Part shown: positions 1 through 7,216 of the stretch, piece after piece | Numbering within the stretch: position 1 is the stretch's first letter | How the letters are laid out: each line of letters begins with the position of its first letter | Assembly: GCA_964612455.1 (NCBI GenBank) | Contig: CAZTCB010000015.1 | Coordinates: 1-30,899 of the forward strand | DNA: 30,899 nt | Direction: 5' to 3' | Origin: SFEB01 sp964612455 | Lineage (GTDB): Bacteria > Bacillota > Clostridia > Christensenellales > CAG-314 | Translations under genes and position numbers: made by a program | Notes under the pieces: generated by a model | Database searches by the model: none | Seen by the model: the letters and a program-made list of their open reading frames with translations, nothing else | Told to the model about the DNA's origin: nothing

Positions 1-10
1 TAAGAGAAAC

Positions 11-292
11 TTGTAGACAGAATATACATTCTGTCACCTTTTTTTGCTCTTGTAAGAAAAATTATAAGCCTATTTTGCGAGTTAGTCAAGTAAAAACAAG
101 CCTTAAAAGTAAAATTGTCGGAAAAATCCGACAATTTTTTTGTTTTACCGCGTTTTTCCCCTATTGAACGATGCCTTTTTAATAGATTTTAGTTTTTGTT
201 TTTCCTTTTTAGTACCGTTTATCTCTTTTTCCGTCTATTGATTGCTATTTTGCCCATTAAAAAAGGTGACAGAATGTATATTCTGTCTACAA
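11..292. mobile_element. MITE-like element bounded by 34-bp perfect inverted repeats
   Basis: The 34 bases at 11-44 are the exact reverse complement of 259-292. Each end contains its own dyad, GACAGAAT-ATAC-ATTCTGTC, followed by CACC and a T-run, so each end can also fold as a terminator-like hairpin pointing into the element. The 282-bp interval has no credible ORF and carries a separate terminator hairpin. This architecture resembles a miniature inverted-repeat transposable element. I see no clear target-site duplication, and only 10 bases of left flank are available. It could instead be a pair of oppositely oriented terminators or a paired operator. Confidence 0.5.
111..141. terminator. 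Intrinsic terminator hairpin inside the inverted-repeat element
   Basis: A 9-bp stem (ATTGTCGGA at 114-122 with TCCGACAAT at 127-135) encloses an AAAA loop. It is flanked by A-rich sequence on the left and a T7 run on the right, so it could work in either direction. No gene ends here within the window; the upstream gene, if any, lies before position 1. Confidence 0.6.
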
Positions 293-423
293 AAAATCGA
301 TTCTCGGTTTTGGCTGAAAGTCAAACAAATTCCTGCGGAAAAGGACGGTAAACACGAAAAAAATCGTCACGAAAAAAGTGACGTTTAAAATAAAAAATAT
401 TTTTCAAAAAGGAGAAAAGAAAA
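293..423 (+). other. Leader region of the prepilin gene with a small hairpin
   Basis: This non-coding stretch separates the inverted-repeat element from the prepilin start. It holds a short hairpin, CGTCAC (365-370) with GTGACG (378-383), and the strong ribosome binding site AAGGAG at 409-414. I could not identify a convincing -35/-10 pair, so the promoter may lie inside or upstream of the repeat element. Confidence 0.3.
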
Positions 424-1806
424 ATGAAAAGAAACAAAAAAGGCTTTACTATCATAGAATTGGTAGTAGTTATCGCGGTTATTGCCATTTTGGCGGCGGT
501 ACTCATCCCGACGTTTAGCAGTATCATCAAGAAAGCCAACACTTCGGCAGATATCCAAGCCGTCAACACGATGAACAAGTATCTCGCAATAGAAGAAGTA
601 ACGGGCAACAAAACGATAGTCGACGTTTACGACGCACTCAAAGAAGGCGGCATGACGGCGAAAGATTATCACCCCTTGACGAGCAATACTTACTTCTTTT
701 GGGACAGCGCGCTCAATCGTATAGTTTATACCGACGATACTTATACCGTAATTTACCCCGACGAGTACAAAGGCAACAAATTTGCCTCTGCAAATAAATG
801 GTATTCTTTGAGCGGCGAAATCAATGCAGAAGAAGTTAAGCCGACAACATCGACCAGTAACAATCAAACGACTATTAAATATGAGGTAACGTCGGCAGAA
901 CAATTGTATTGGGTTGCAGAGCAATTTAACTCGAGCAAAACAAATAATGACAAAATCATAGAAGTTAGCATTACTGCAACCGAAATCAATCTCATGGGCG
1001 CGAGCGTTAACTTTTACGTAAACGCTAATTGTAAAGGATTTAGCCTTACGGGTGCCAATGACGGCACAACAATCACAGGGTTGGCCCAATTGGAAAAAAA
1101 CGAAACATGGTGGGGCGCAGACTTTGACTGCGGCTTGATTTCAAAACTATACGTTAACAATAATAGTTATACAAATACGATTAAAAATATAACAATTAAA
1201 GACAGTGCTGTCGGCAATTACTCAACCGGCTGTTGCGGCGGTCTCATCGGCGAAGTGATAGGCGAAATTACTAACGTTGAAATTGATAACTGCCATGTGG
1301 TCAATACCGTCGTTTTGGGCGATCACCATATAGGCGGACTCATCGGTCAAATACAACAATCTAAGGTCGATATCAAGAATTGCACGCTAAAATCAGTTGA
1401 CGTCAATTGCACAATATGGCTTGGCGGCAAATGCATAGGAACTATATTTAACGTGGCAAGAGTAACGCTCGACAAAAAATTCAGCGAATGGGTAGACAAC
1501 AATTGCACTTTAAACCTCGTCAAAGGCAATACAAACTATGCTTGGTACACCCTTGATGAGTACAAGACAATCAACTCGAATGACACTCCTATAACAGACA
1601 CAACTACTGTAGTAAAAATAAATGATAGTTATTATGCATTTTCCGACAAGGCTTACGCCACTATTCGCTACGTAACGTATAAGACTAATTCTTACGGCAC
1701 ATCTATCAAGTACGGAAACAATAATGATTATTACCTTAACATTACAGAAGAGCCTTCTACAAGTAACACTACAATCAAATGCCCGTATTCGTTTATCATC
1801 GAGTAA
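424..1806 (+). CDS. Type IV prepilin-like secreted protein with adhesin-like repeat domain
   Basis: 460 aa. Residues 1-30 are a textbook class III (prepilin) signal: basic MKRNKK, cleavage site Gly7|Phe8 with Glu at mature position 5 (FTIIE), then a hydrophobic alpha helix ending in LIPTF. A prepilin peptidase would cleave and N-methylate it. The body is far larger than a major pilin. After a pilin-like segment (about 40-130) comes a Thr/Ser/Asn linker (about 140-150). Next is a segment (about 153-220) resembling the entry module of GLUG-type surface proteins. Residues about 240-330 contain two GGLIG motifs within alternating beta-strand text typical of parallel beta helices. The C-terminus (about 370-460) is Asn/Thr/Tyr rich. 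AAGGAG lies 9 nt before the ATG. Base use is more AT-rich than in the metabolic genes downstream. Likely a surface adhesin or minor pilin; no pilus assembly genes are in the window. Confidence 0.8.
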   Translation: MKRNKKGFTIIELVVVIAVIAILAAVLIPTFSSIIKKANTSADIQAVNTMNKYLAIEEVTGNKTIVDVYDALKEGGMTAKDYHPLTSNTYFFWDSALNRIVYTDDTYTVIYPDEYKGNKFASANKWYSLSGEINAEEVKPTTSTSNNQTTIKYEVTSAEQLYWVAEQFNSSKTNNDKIIEVSITATEINLMGASVNFYVNANCKGFSLTGANDGTTITGLAQLEKNETWWGADFDCGLISKLYVNNNSYTNTIKNITIKDSAVGNYSTGCCGGLIGEVIGEITNVEIDNCHVVNTVVLGDHHIGGLIGQIQQSKVDIKNCTLKSVDVNCTIWLGGKCIGTIFNVARVTLDKKFSEWVDNNCTLNLVKGNTNYAWYTLDEYKTINSNDTPITDTTTVVKINDSYYAFSDKAYATIRYVTYKTNSYGTSIKYGNNNDYYLNITEEPSTSNTTIKCPYSFIIE

Positions 1807-1824
1807 AAGCTATCAATCTACGAC

Positions 1825-1856
1825 AAAAAACGCACCCGTATGGGTGCGTTTTTTAT
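1825..1856. terminator. Bidirectional intrinsic terminator
   Basis: A 13-bp stem (AAAAAACGCACCC at 1825-1837, GGGTGCGTTTTTT at 1842-1854) with a 4-nt loop sits between the convergent prepilin gene and CoA-transferase gene. A and T runs on both sides let it serve both strands. Confidence 0.9.
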
Positions 1857-1870
1857 TTGGTTTTTAAATA

Positions 1871-3202
1871 TTAATCCATTAAAATCAATCCGAGTTTTTT
1901 CGCTTCGGCGGTCAGCCATTCGCGATACTTGGGATGCGCAATAGAAATAATGGCTTTTGCTCTTTCTTCTACCGTAAGTCCTCTCAGATTGACTGCGCCG
2001 TACTCGGTGACGAGATACATCATGTCGTTGCGGCACAGAGATACTGCCGCGCCGGGTTTAAGCTGAGGAACGATTTTTGATATTTCCTCCCTCTCACCCG
2101 TGGCGGGGTTTTTGACGTTGGCGGTAGAGTACAAAGCGAGGAAAGTTTTGCCGCCCTTGCTCATTTGCGCGCCGACGGTGGTATCCGTCTGTCCGCCCGT
2201 ACCGCTAAACTGTCTGCTGCCGATAGACTCGCTGCAAGCCTGCCCCGTGAGGTCGACCTCGAGAGTCGTGTTGATACTGACTTGATTGTCGTTTTGCGCG
2301 ATGGTGTACGGATCATTGCATTTTTCACAACTCATGACGTATACGTCGGGGTTGTTGTTGACAAAGTCGTAGGTTTTGTTGGTACCGAGGACTATGCTGG
2401 TAACGATTTTGCCGGGCAAAAACTGTTTTTTACTGCCGTTGACGATACCTTTTTGCGCAAGCTCCACTATACCGTCGCCAAGCAACTCGGTGTGAATACC
2501 GAGGTCTTTTTTACCCGCCAAAAAACCCGTAACGCTGTTGGGGATACCGCCGATACCGATTTGCAAACAATCGCCGTCGTTGATATACTCGGCAATATAA
2601 CCGCCTATGATGCTGTCTTTTTCCGTCACGGGCGCGGGATAATCCTGCGGCAAATCAAACTCGACGGGGACCATATAATCGACGTCGTCGACGGAAATGA
2701 TATTGTCACCGTAAGCAAAAGGCATGTTTTTGTTAATCTCCATTACTACCGTTCTGCCCGCCTTTTTCATCTCGCGGAGCACGGAAGACGAGTAGATATT
2801 GGACATGCTGATAGACATCTCGCCTTTCTCGTTTGGCATAGAGCAGGTGCTGATAAAGATATCGGGCAAACCCTGCGCGCAAATGGTACGCGCGGTGTGT
2901 CTCAAGTGCGTGGGCGCAAAACTGACGTCAATGAGTTTCGCGGCGTCGCGAGTGGGTTTACTCATAAAAAGACACTTGATTTTAAAGTTTTCTTTATACT
3001 CGGCACTCTCCATGAAAGGATAACTACGCATCTGCAAACACGTCCAGACCTCTACGTTTTTGACGCGGTCGGCAATAGTGTGCAACGCACTCATAAAACC
3101 CTGCGGTTCTACCGTTGCGTCGCCCACCGCTACCTTGTAGTCGGACTTTATCATAGCCAATACGTCCTGAACGGAAACGATTTTTTCCTGATAGTTTTTC
3201 AT
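1871..3202 (-). CDS. Acetyl-CoA hydrolase/transferase family CoA-transferase (4-hydroxybutyrate/butyrate CoA-transferase type)
   Basis: 443 aa, full length for the family. It moves CoA between an acyl-CoA and a free acid, typically acetate, in the cytoplasm. Visible motifs are GIGGIPNSV (about 216-224), HTELLGDG with Glu239 at the position of the catalytic glutamate of clostridial 4-hydroxybutyrate CoA-transferase, and SESIGSRQFSGTGGQTD (about 324-340). GGAG lies 9 nt before the ATG. It is the last gene of the operon; the gamma subunit of the oxoacid oxidoreductase ends 12 nt upstream, and terminator 1825-1856 follows. The context suggests that branched-chain acyl-CoA from the oxidoreductase is the donor, giving free acid and acetyl-CoA. 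Other members use butyrate, propionate or 4-hydroxybutyrate, so the substrate is inferred. Confidence 0.88.
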   Translation of the reverse strand: MKNYQEKIVSVQDVLAMIKSDYKVAVGDATVEPQGFMSALHTIADRVKNVEVWTCLQMRSYPFMESAEYKENFKIKCLFMSKPTRDAAKLIDVSFAPTHLRHTARTICAQGLPDIFISTCSMPNEKGEMSISMSNIYSSSVLREMKKAGRTVVMEINKNMPFAYGDNIISVDDVDYMVPVEFDLPQDYPAPVTEKDSIIGGYIAEYINDGDCLQIGIGGIPNSVTGFLAGKKDLGIHTELLGDGIVELAQKGIVNGSKKQFLPGKIVTSIVLGTNKTYDFVNNNPDVYVMSCEKCNDPYTIAQNDNQVSINTTLEVDLTGQACSESIGSRQFSGTGGQTDTTVGAQMSKGGKTFLALYSTANVKNPATGEREEISKIVPQLKPGAAVSLCRNDMMYLVTEYGAVNLRGLTVEERAKAIISIAHPKYREWLTAEAKKLGLILMD

Positions 3203-3214
3203 TGTTCTCCTCGA

Positions 3215-3742
3215 TTAAAGAGCGTAACCTGCCTCAAAGCACTTTAACACGCTTTCCAATACGGCGGGTTTCTTTTCAAACATGTGTTTCAGTACGGATA
3301 CTGCCGTGTCGTACGGAGTAACGCCTGCGTGTTTGACGTATGCGCCGAACATAACGATATTGGCACTGCGACCGTTTTTGTTTGCCTCGGCGATTTCGTT
3401 GGCGGGGACGTAAACGACGTTGATATCGTCTCTGTCAACTTTGGCGTCAATAAGGCTGCTGTTGACGAATATGTATCCGCCTTTTTTTACGCAAGGCAAA
3501 AACTTTGCAAGGCTGGGTTTATTCATCGCAATGACGACGTCCGCCATCGTGACGATGGGGCTACCGACCTGTCTGTCGCTGACGACTACCGAGCAACTCG
3601 CCGTGCCGCCGCGCATTTCGGGACCGTAAGAAGGCATCCAAGAAACTTCTTTATTGTCCTGCATACCGCCGTAGACGATATACTTGCCGATGGTTAAAAC
3701 GCCTTGTCCGCCAAATCCGGACATAACAATTCTGCTTTCCAT
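3215..3742 (-). CDS. 2-oxoacid:ferredoxin oxidoreductase, gamma subunit
   Basis: 175 aa, the normal size for the KorC/VorC gamma subunit, which forms part of the CoA-binding face of the enzyme. GFGGQGV near residue 8 and SYGPEMRGGTASCSVVVSD (about 38-56) are family hallmarks. The frame is open further upstream, but the ATG at 3742 is chosen because GAGGAGG lies about 9 nt before it and it overlaps the beta-subunit stop as TAATG, a translational-coupling arrangement. Works with the beta, alpha and ferredoxin subunits upstream. Substrate (branched-chain oxoacid or 2-oxoglutarate) is not decided by this subunit. Confidence 0.92.
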   Translation of the reverse strand: MESRIVMSGFGGQGVLTIGKYIVYGGMQDNKEVSWMPSYGPEMRGGTASCSVVVSDRQVGSPIVTMADVVIAMNKPSLAKFLPCVKKGGYIFVNSSLIDAKVDRDDINVVYVPANEIAEANKNGRSANIVMFGAYVKHAGVTPYDTAVSVLKHMFEKKPAVLESVLKCFEAGYAL

Positions 3743-4506
3743 TATTTTGCCTCCTCGATATCTTTGAATACGCCCAAAGGATATTTTTTGGTCATTTCGT
3801 TTTTGACAAAGTTGAGTGCGTCTGCGGGCGACATATACCAGTTGGTGGGGCAACCCGACATGATTTCTACAAAGGTAAAGCCTTTCTTTGCCATTTGATA
3901 TTCAAAAGCCTTTTTAATGGCTCTCTTTGCCTTCATGACGTTTGCGGGATCGGTCAACATAACTCTCTCGATATACGCGGGACCGTCGAGGGTTGCCAAC
4001 AACTCGCTGACATGTATGGGGTTACCGTTGACGACTTCGCCCTCGGGGGTGCGCACCTGTCTGCCGTAAATGCAAGTGGTCGCTTTTTGCCCTTCCAAAG
4101 TGGTAGGAGCCATCTGACCGCCGGTCATACCGTAGATAGCGTTGTTGATAAAGATAACGGTGATGTTTTCGCCTCTCGCGGCGGCATGTACTACTTCCGC
4201 CATACCGATACTTGCGAGGTCGCCGTCGCCCTGATACGAGAACACGGCGGTGTTTTTATGAACGCGCTTGATTGCGCTTGCTACCGCGGGAGCACGACCG
4301 TGTGCCGCTTCCTGCATGTCGCAATTGAAGTAATTGTAGGCAAATACGCCGCAACCGACGGGAGCTATACCTACGACGTTGTCGACGAGACCGAGTTCTT
4401 CAACCGTTTCGGCGATGAGTTTGTGAGCGATGCCGTGAGTGCAACCCGGGCAGTAGTGCAACGGGGTGTCCGTCAACATAGCGGATTTTTTATAAACAGT
4501 TGCCAT
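3742..4506 (-). CDS. 2-oxoacid:ferredoxin oxidoreductase, beta subunit (TPP-binding)
   Basis: 254 aa. Carries the thiamine pyrophosphate site: HYCPGCTHGIAHK near the N-terminus, the GDGD motif followed about 30 residues later by NNAIYGMTGGQ, and conserved cysteines (CPGC, GCG) that in this family help hold a [4Fe-4S] cluster. It catalyses oxidative decarboxylation of a 2-oxoacid with CoA, passing electrons to ferredoxin. The ATG at 4506 is preferred over an upstream in-frame start because GGAGG lies 10 nt before it and it overlaps the alpha stop as TAATG. Annotated relatives are called KorB or VorA; the aminotransferase in the operon favours branched-chain oxoacids. Confidence 0.92.
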   Translation of the reverse strand: MATVYKKSAMLTDTPLHYCPGCTHGIAHKLIAETVEELGLVDNVVGIAPVGCGVFAYNYFNCDMQEAAHGRAPAVASAIKRVHKNTAVFSYQGDGDLASIGMAEVVHAAARGENITVIFINNAIYGMTGGQMAPTTLEGQKATTCIYGRQVRTPEGEVVNGNPIHVSELLATLDGPAYIERVMLTDPANVMKAKRAIKKAFEYQMAKKGFTFVEIMSGCPTNWYMSPADALNFVKNEMTKKYPLGVFKDIEEAK

Positions 4507-5570
4507 TATTTCAAGACCTCCATAACCTTTTCGCAAATTTCTTCGGGAGATACGACGTAACCGCCCAATTTGCCCAAAAATTCAACGGGTTTCTTGCATT
4601 CGACAGAGAGTTTGACGTCCTCTATCATCTGACCTGCGTTGAGTTCTACGTCGAGGAATCCCTTGACGCTTGCTTTGTCTGCATACTTTTTGTATACCGC
4701 GCTCGGGAAAGGATAAACGGTGATAGGTCTTATCATACCGACCTTAAGCCCCTTTGCGCGCAAATCGTCGACCGCGGTGCGGGCGATTCTGCCGACGCTG
4801 CCGAAAGCAGTGACGATATACTCGGCGTCGTCGCAGAGGTATTCTTCGCACATGGTTTCGTTTTCAGCCAACAATCTGTATTTTTCCTGCAACTCGATGT
4901 TTCTCGGCTCGCAAATCTCAGGCTCGATATAGAGACTGTTTACGATACGTCTGTCTTTACCGTGATGTTTGCCGGTAGTTGCGTAGTCTTTCGTCTCGGG
5001 ATCGGGCATTTCTTTCATCGGTTTAAAGGAAACGGGTTCCATAATCTGACCGAGGATACCGTCGCCGAGTATAAACACGGGCACGCGATATTTTTCGGAT
5101 TTATCCCATGCGTCGTACAGCAAATCGACGGCTTCCTGCACGGTGCTGGGGGCGTAGGTCAAAAGACGATAGTCGCCATGACCGCCGCCTTTGGTGGCTT
5201 GAAAATAGTCGCCCTGACTCGGTTGAATACCGCCCAGTCCGGGACCGCTACGCGTCATGTTGACGATGACGCAGGGGAGCTCTGCCATGGCGATATAGCT
5301 GATACCTTCCTGCTTAAGGCTCACGCCCGGGGAACTGCTGCTCGTCATTGCGCGAGCGCCCGCGCCTGCCGCGCCGTAAACCATGTTGATGGCTGCCAGC
5401 TCGCTCTCTGCCTGTATAAAGTCACCGCCTACTTCACGGATACGCCAACTCATGTACTCGGGAATCTCGTTTTGCGGGGTGATGGGATAACCGAAGAAAA
5501 ATCTGCAACCGCCGCGGATAGCGCCTTCTGCCACCGCTTCGTTACCCTTCATCAATTTCTTTTCGCTCAT
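4506..5570 (-). CDS. 2-oxoacid:ferredoxin oxidoreductase, alpha subunit (VorB/KorA type)
   Basis: 354 aa. The N-terminal pyrimidine-binding domain shows GYPITPQNEIPEYMS (about 28-42) and SSSPGVSLKQEGISY, followed by SGPGLGGIQPSQGDYFQ and GHGDYR, which place it in the VorB/KorA alpha group. The second half (about 220-354) has the transketolase C-terminal-like fold region ending in KLGGYVVSPEEI. Start at 5570 is set by the TAATG overlap with the ferredoxin stop; the longer reading frame upstream is a shadow of the ferredoxin gene. VorB-type proteins oxidise 3-methyl-2-oxobutanoate and its homologues, which fits the adjacent branched-chain aminotransferase, but 2-oxoglutarate activity is not excluded. 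Confidence 0.92.
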   Translation of the reverse strand: MSEKKLMKGNEAVAEGAIRGGCRFFFGYPITPQNEIPEYMSWRIREVGGDFIQAESELAAINMVYGAAGAGARAMTSSSSPGVSLKQEGISYIAMAELPCVIVNMTRSGPGLGGIQPSQGDYFQATKGGGHGDYRLLTYAPSTVQEAVDLLYDAWDKSEKYRVPVFILGDGILGQIMEPVSFKPMKEMPDPETKDYATTGKHHGKDRRIVNSLYIEPEICEPRNIELQEKYRLLAENETMCEEYLCDDAEYIVTAFGSVGRIARTAVDDLRAKGLKVGMIRPITVYPFPSAVYKKYADKASVKGFLDVELNAGQMIEDVKLSVECKKPVEFLGKLGGYVVSPEEICEKVMEVLK

Positions 5571-5773
5571 TATCTGTTTACCTCCAATGCGCTGTCGGGG
5601 CACATACGCGCGCAGGAACCGCAACTGACGCAAGCGTCCTGATCGGTGCACTCTACGACGAAATACCCCTTGTTGTTGCTCTTTTTGCCTATCTGCATGA
5701 GCTTTTTGGGGCAAGCGAGCACGCAGAGTCCGCAACCTTTGCAAACTTCAAAGTCAACTTTAACTTTTTCCAT
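5570..5773 (-). CDS. 2-oxoacid:ferredoxin oxidoreductase, delta subunit (2[4Fe-4S] ferredoxin)
   Basis: 67 aa with two complete CxxCxxCxxxCP clusters: CKGCGLCVLACP (about 11-22) and CVSCGSCARMCP (about 48-59), each able to bind one [4Fe-4S] centre. This is the small electron-carrying subunit of the oxidoreductase, relaying electrons from the TPP/beta site to free ferredoxin. GGAG lies about 10 nt before the ATG. It follows the aminotransferase by 53 nt and overlaps the alpha start as TAATG. A free-standing ferredoxin is less likely given this coupling. Confidence 0.92.
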   Translation of the reverse strand: MEKVKVDFEVCKGCGLCVLACPKKLMQIGKKSNNKGYFVVECTDQDACVSCGSCARMCPDSALEVNR

Positions 5774-5826
5774 TATAGTGTTCTCCTTTAATTGGATTTC
5801 TCTTTTTACGTTTTTATCCTTACGTT

Positions 5827-6888
5827 TTAGTCCTGTTTAACGTGCGTAACCCAGCCGAACTTGTCCGCAGCTCTGCCCTGTTGGATATCCATCATGGCAG
5901 CGTAAAGTTTCTGACCGACGGGACCGGGTTTGTTTTCGCCGATAATGTAGTCTTTGCCCTCGTAACCGAGAGTACCTACGGGACTGACGATAGCCGCCGT
6001 ACCTACGCCGAACATTTCGGATACGCGACCTTCGGCAACTTTTTTCATAAGCTCGTGGATATCGATTTTTTCTTCCTTGACTTTATAGCCGAGCTCACGC
6101 AAGAGCATGATGGAGCTGTCGCGGGTAATGCCGCGGAGGATGCTGCCGCTGAGAGCGGGCGTGACTACCTCGCCGTCGATGACGAACATGACGTTCATCG
6201 TGCCGACTTCCTCAACGTACTGGTGATTGACGTCCAGCCACAAAACCTGATTGTAGCCTTTCTTTTTGGCGATTTCCATAGCGAGGAAACTCGCGCCGTA
6301 GTTGCCTACGCACTTTGCCTCGCCCGTGCCGCCTGCGCATGCGCGGACAAAAGTGTCCTCTATCATGATTTTTACGAGACCTGCGCCAGCCTTAAAATAA
6401 CTGGATACGGGGCAGCACACGACGTAAAACTTAAACATACTGCAAGAAGTAACGCCGATTTTCGGTTCGGTAGCAATCATCGTCGGACGGAGATAAAGAG
6501 CTTTACCGTCACCGACGGGAATCCAATCTTTCTCTATCGACACGAGCTTTGCTATGCCTTCTTTAACCGCGTTGAGGTCGAAAGTGGGCATACCCATACG
6601 CCAAGCCGATTTGTTCATGCGGTCGAGATTGCCTTCGATACGGAACATGCTGATTTCGCCTTTGTCGTTTTTAAAGGCTTTCGCACCCTCGAAAATACCC
6701 TGACCGTAGTGCAGAATCATTGCCGCGGGACTGAGCGAAAAGTTTTCGTACGGTTTAATGGTCAGTTCGCCCCAACCGCCTTCTCTCGTCCAATCCATTT
6801 CCAACATGTAGTCGGTCATGTACTTGCCGAAAGGCAGGTCGGCAAAGTCCGGTTTTTGCTTAAGATGGTCACACTTGATAAATTTCAT
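5827..6888 (-). CDS. ilvE: Branched-chain amino acid aminotransferase
   Basis: 353 aa, the length of the longer (class II) branched-chain aminotransferases. This pyridoxal-phosphate enzyme exchanges amino groups between Leu/Ile/Val and 2-oxoglutarate in the cytoplasm. Lys192 in GTGEAKCVGNYGAS is the expected Schiff-base lysine. GYNQVLWLD and EEVGTMNVMF (about 226-235) form the phosphate/substrate loop. GGAGG lies 7 nt before the ATG. It is the first gene of the operon, behind promoter 6989-7017. Leading an oxoacid:ferredoxin oxidoreductase and a CoA transferase suggests a catabolic rather than purely biosynthetic role here; no other ilv or leu genes are present. Confidence 0.93.
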   Translation of the reverse strand: MKFIKCDHLKQKPDFADLPFGKYMTDYMLEMDWTREGGWGELTIKPYENFSLSPAAMILHYGQGIFEGAKAFKNDKGEISMFRIEGNLDRMNKSAWRMGMPTFDLNAVKEGIAKLVSIEKDWIPVGDGKALYLRPTMIATEPKIGVTSCSMFKFYVVCCPVSSYFKAGAGLVKIMIEDTFVRACAGGTGEAKCVGNYGASFLAMEIAKKKGYNQVLWLDVNHQYVEEVGTMNVMFVIDGEVVTPALSGSILRGITRDSSIMLLRELGYKVKEEKIDIHELMKKVAEGRVSEMFGVGTAAIVSPVGTLGYEGKDYIIGENKPGPVGQKLYAAMMDIQQGRAADKFGWVTHVKQD

Positions 6889-6988
6889 CTTTATTTCCTC
6901 CGTAAAAGATAAACTTTCTGTTTTTATTTTTTATTCCCAAAAACGCGCCGCACGACTATCGACGGCGAAATTTCAGTTATATATATTC

Positions 6989-7017
6989 ATTTTATACCTA
7001 CTCAAGGTTTTAGTCAA
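6989..7017 (-). promoter_or_regulatory. Promoter of the ilvE-oxidoreductase-CoA transferase operon
   Basis: On the minus strand TTGACT (7017-7012), a 17-nt spacer and TAAAAT (6994-6989) form a near-consensus sigma-A promoter. It implies a leader of roughly 95 nt before the ilvE ATG at 6888. I see no riboswitch or T-box in that leader. Confidence 0.75.
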
Positions 7018-7099
7018 GCACTATTTTAAACTAACCGCGCAAAAAAATCGTTTTTTTTCGACCTTTTTTCGTACCTGTATTTTTATTCAAAAAGATTAT

Positions 7100-7132
7100 A
7101 AAAAATGCACCGAAAGGCGATATCTCGGTGCA
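7100..7132 (-). terminator. Intrinsic terminator after tsaD
   Basis: Minus-strand TGCACCGA (7132-7125) pairs with TCGGTGCA (7113-7106) and is followed by a U6 run (7105-7100). It ends the recD2-comF-secA-prfB-tsaD transcript before the ilvE promoter. Confidence 0.85.
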
Positions 7133-7216
7133 TAATATTAAATCGCAGTTTTTGCGGTTTTGACCGCGGCGACGGATTGTTACCCCGTACGGGCAAAAAC
7201 TTTGGTCACGCATGGC

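Noticed and set aside
7031..7213. 60-aa minus-strand ORF between tsaD and the ilvE promoter
   Set aside because: It spans the tsaD terminator and has no ribosome binding site; it is non-coding spacer.
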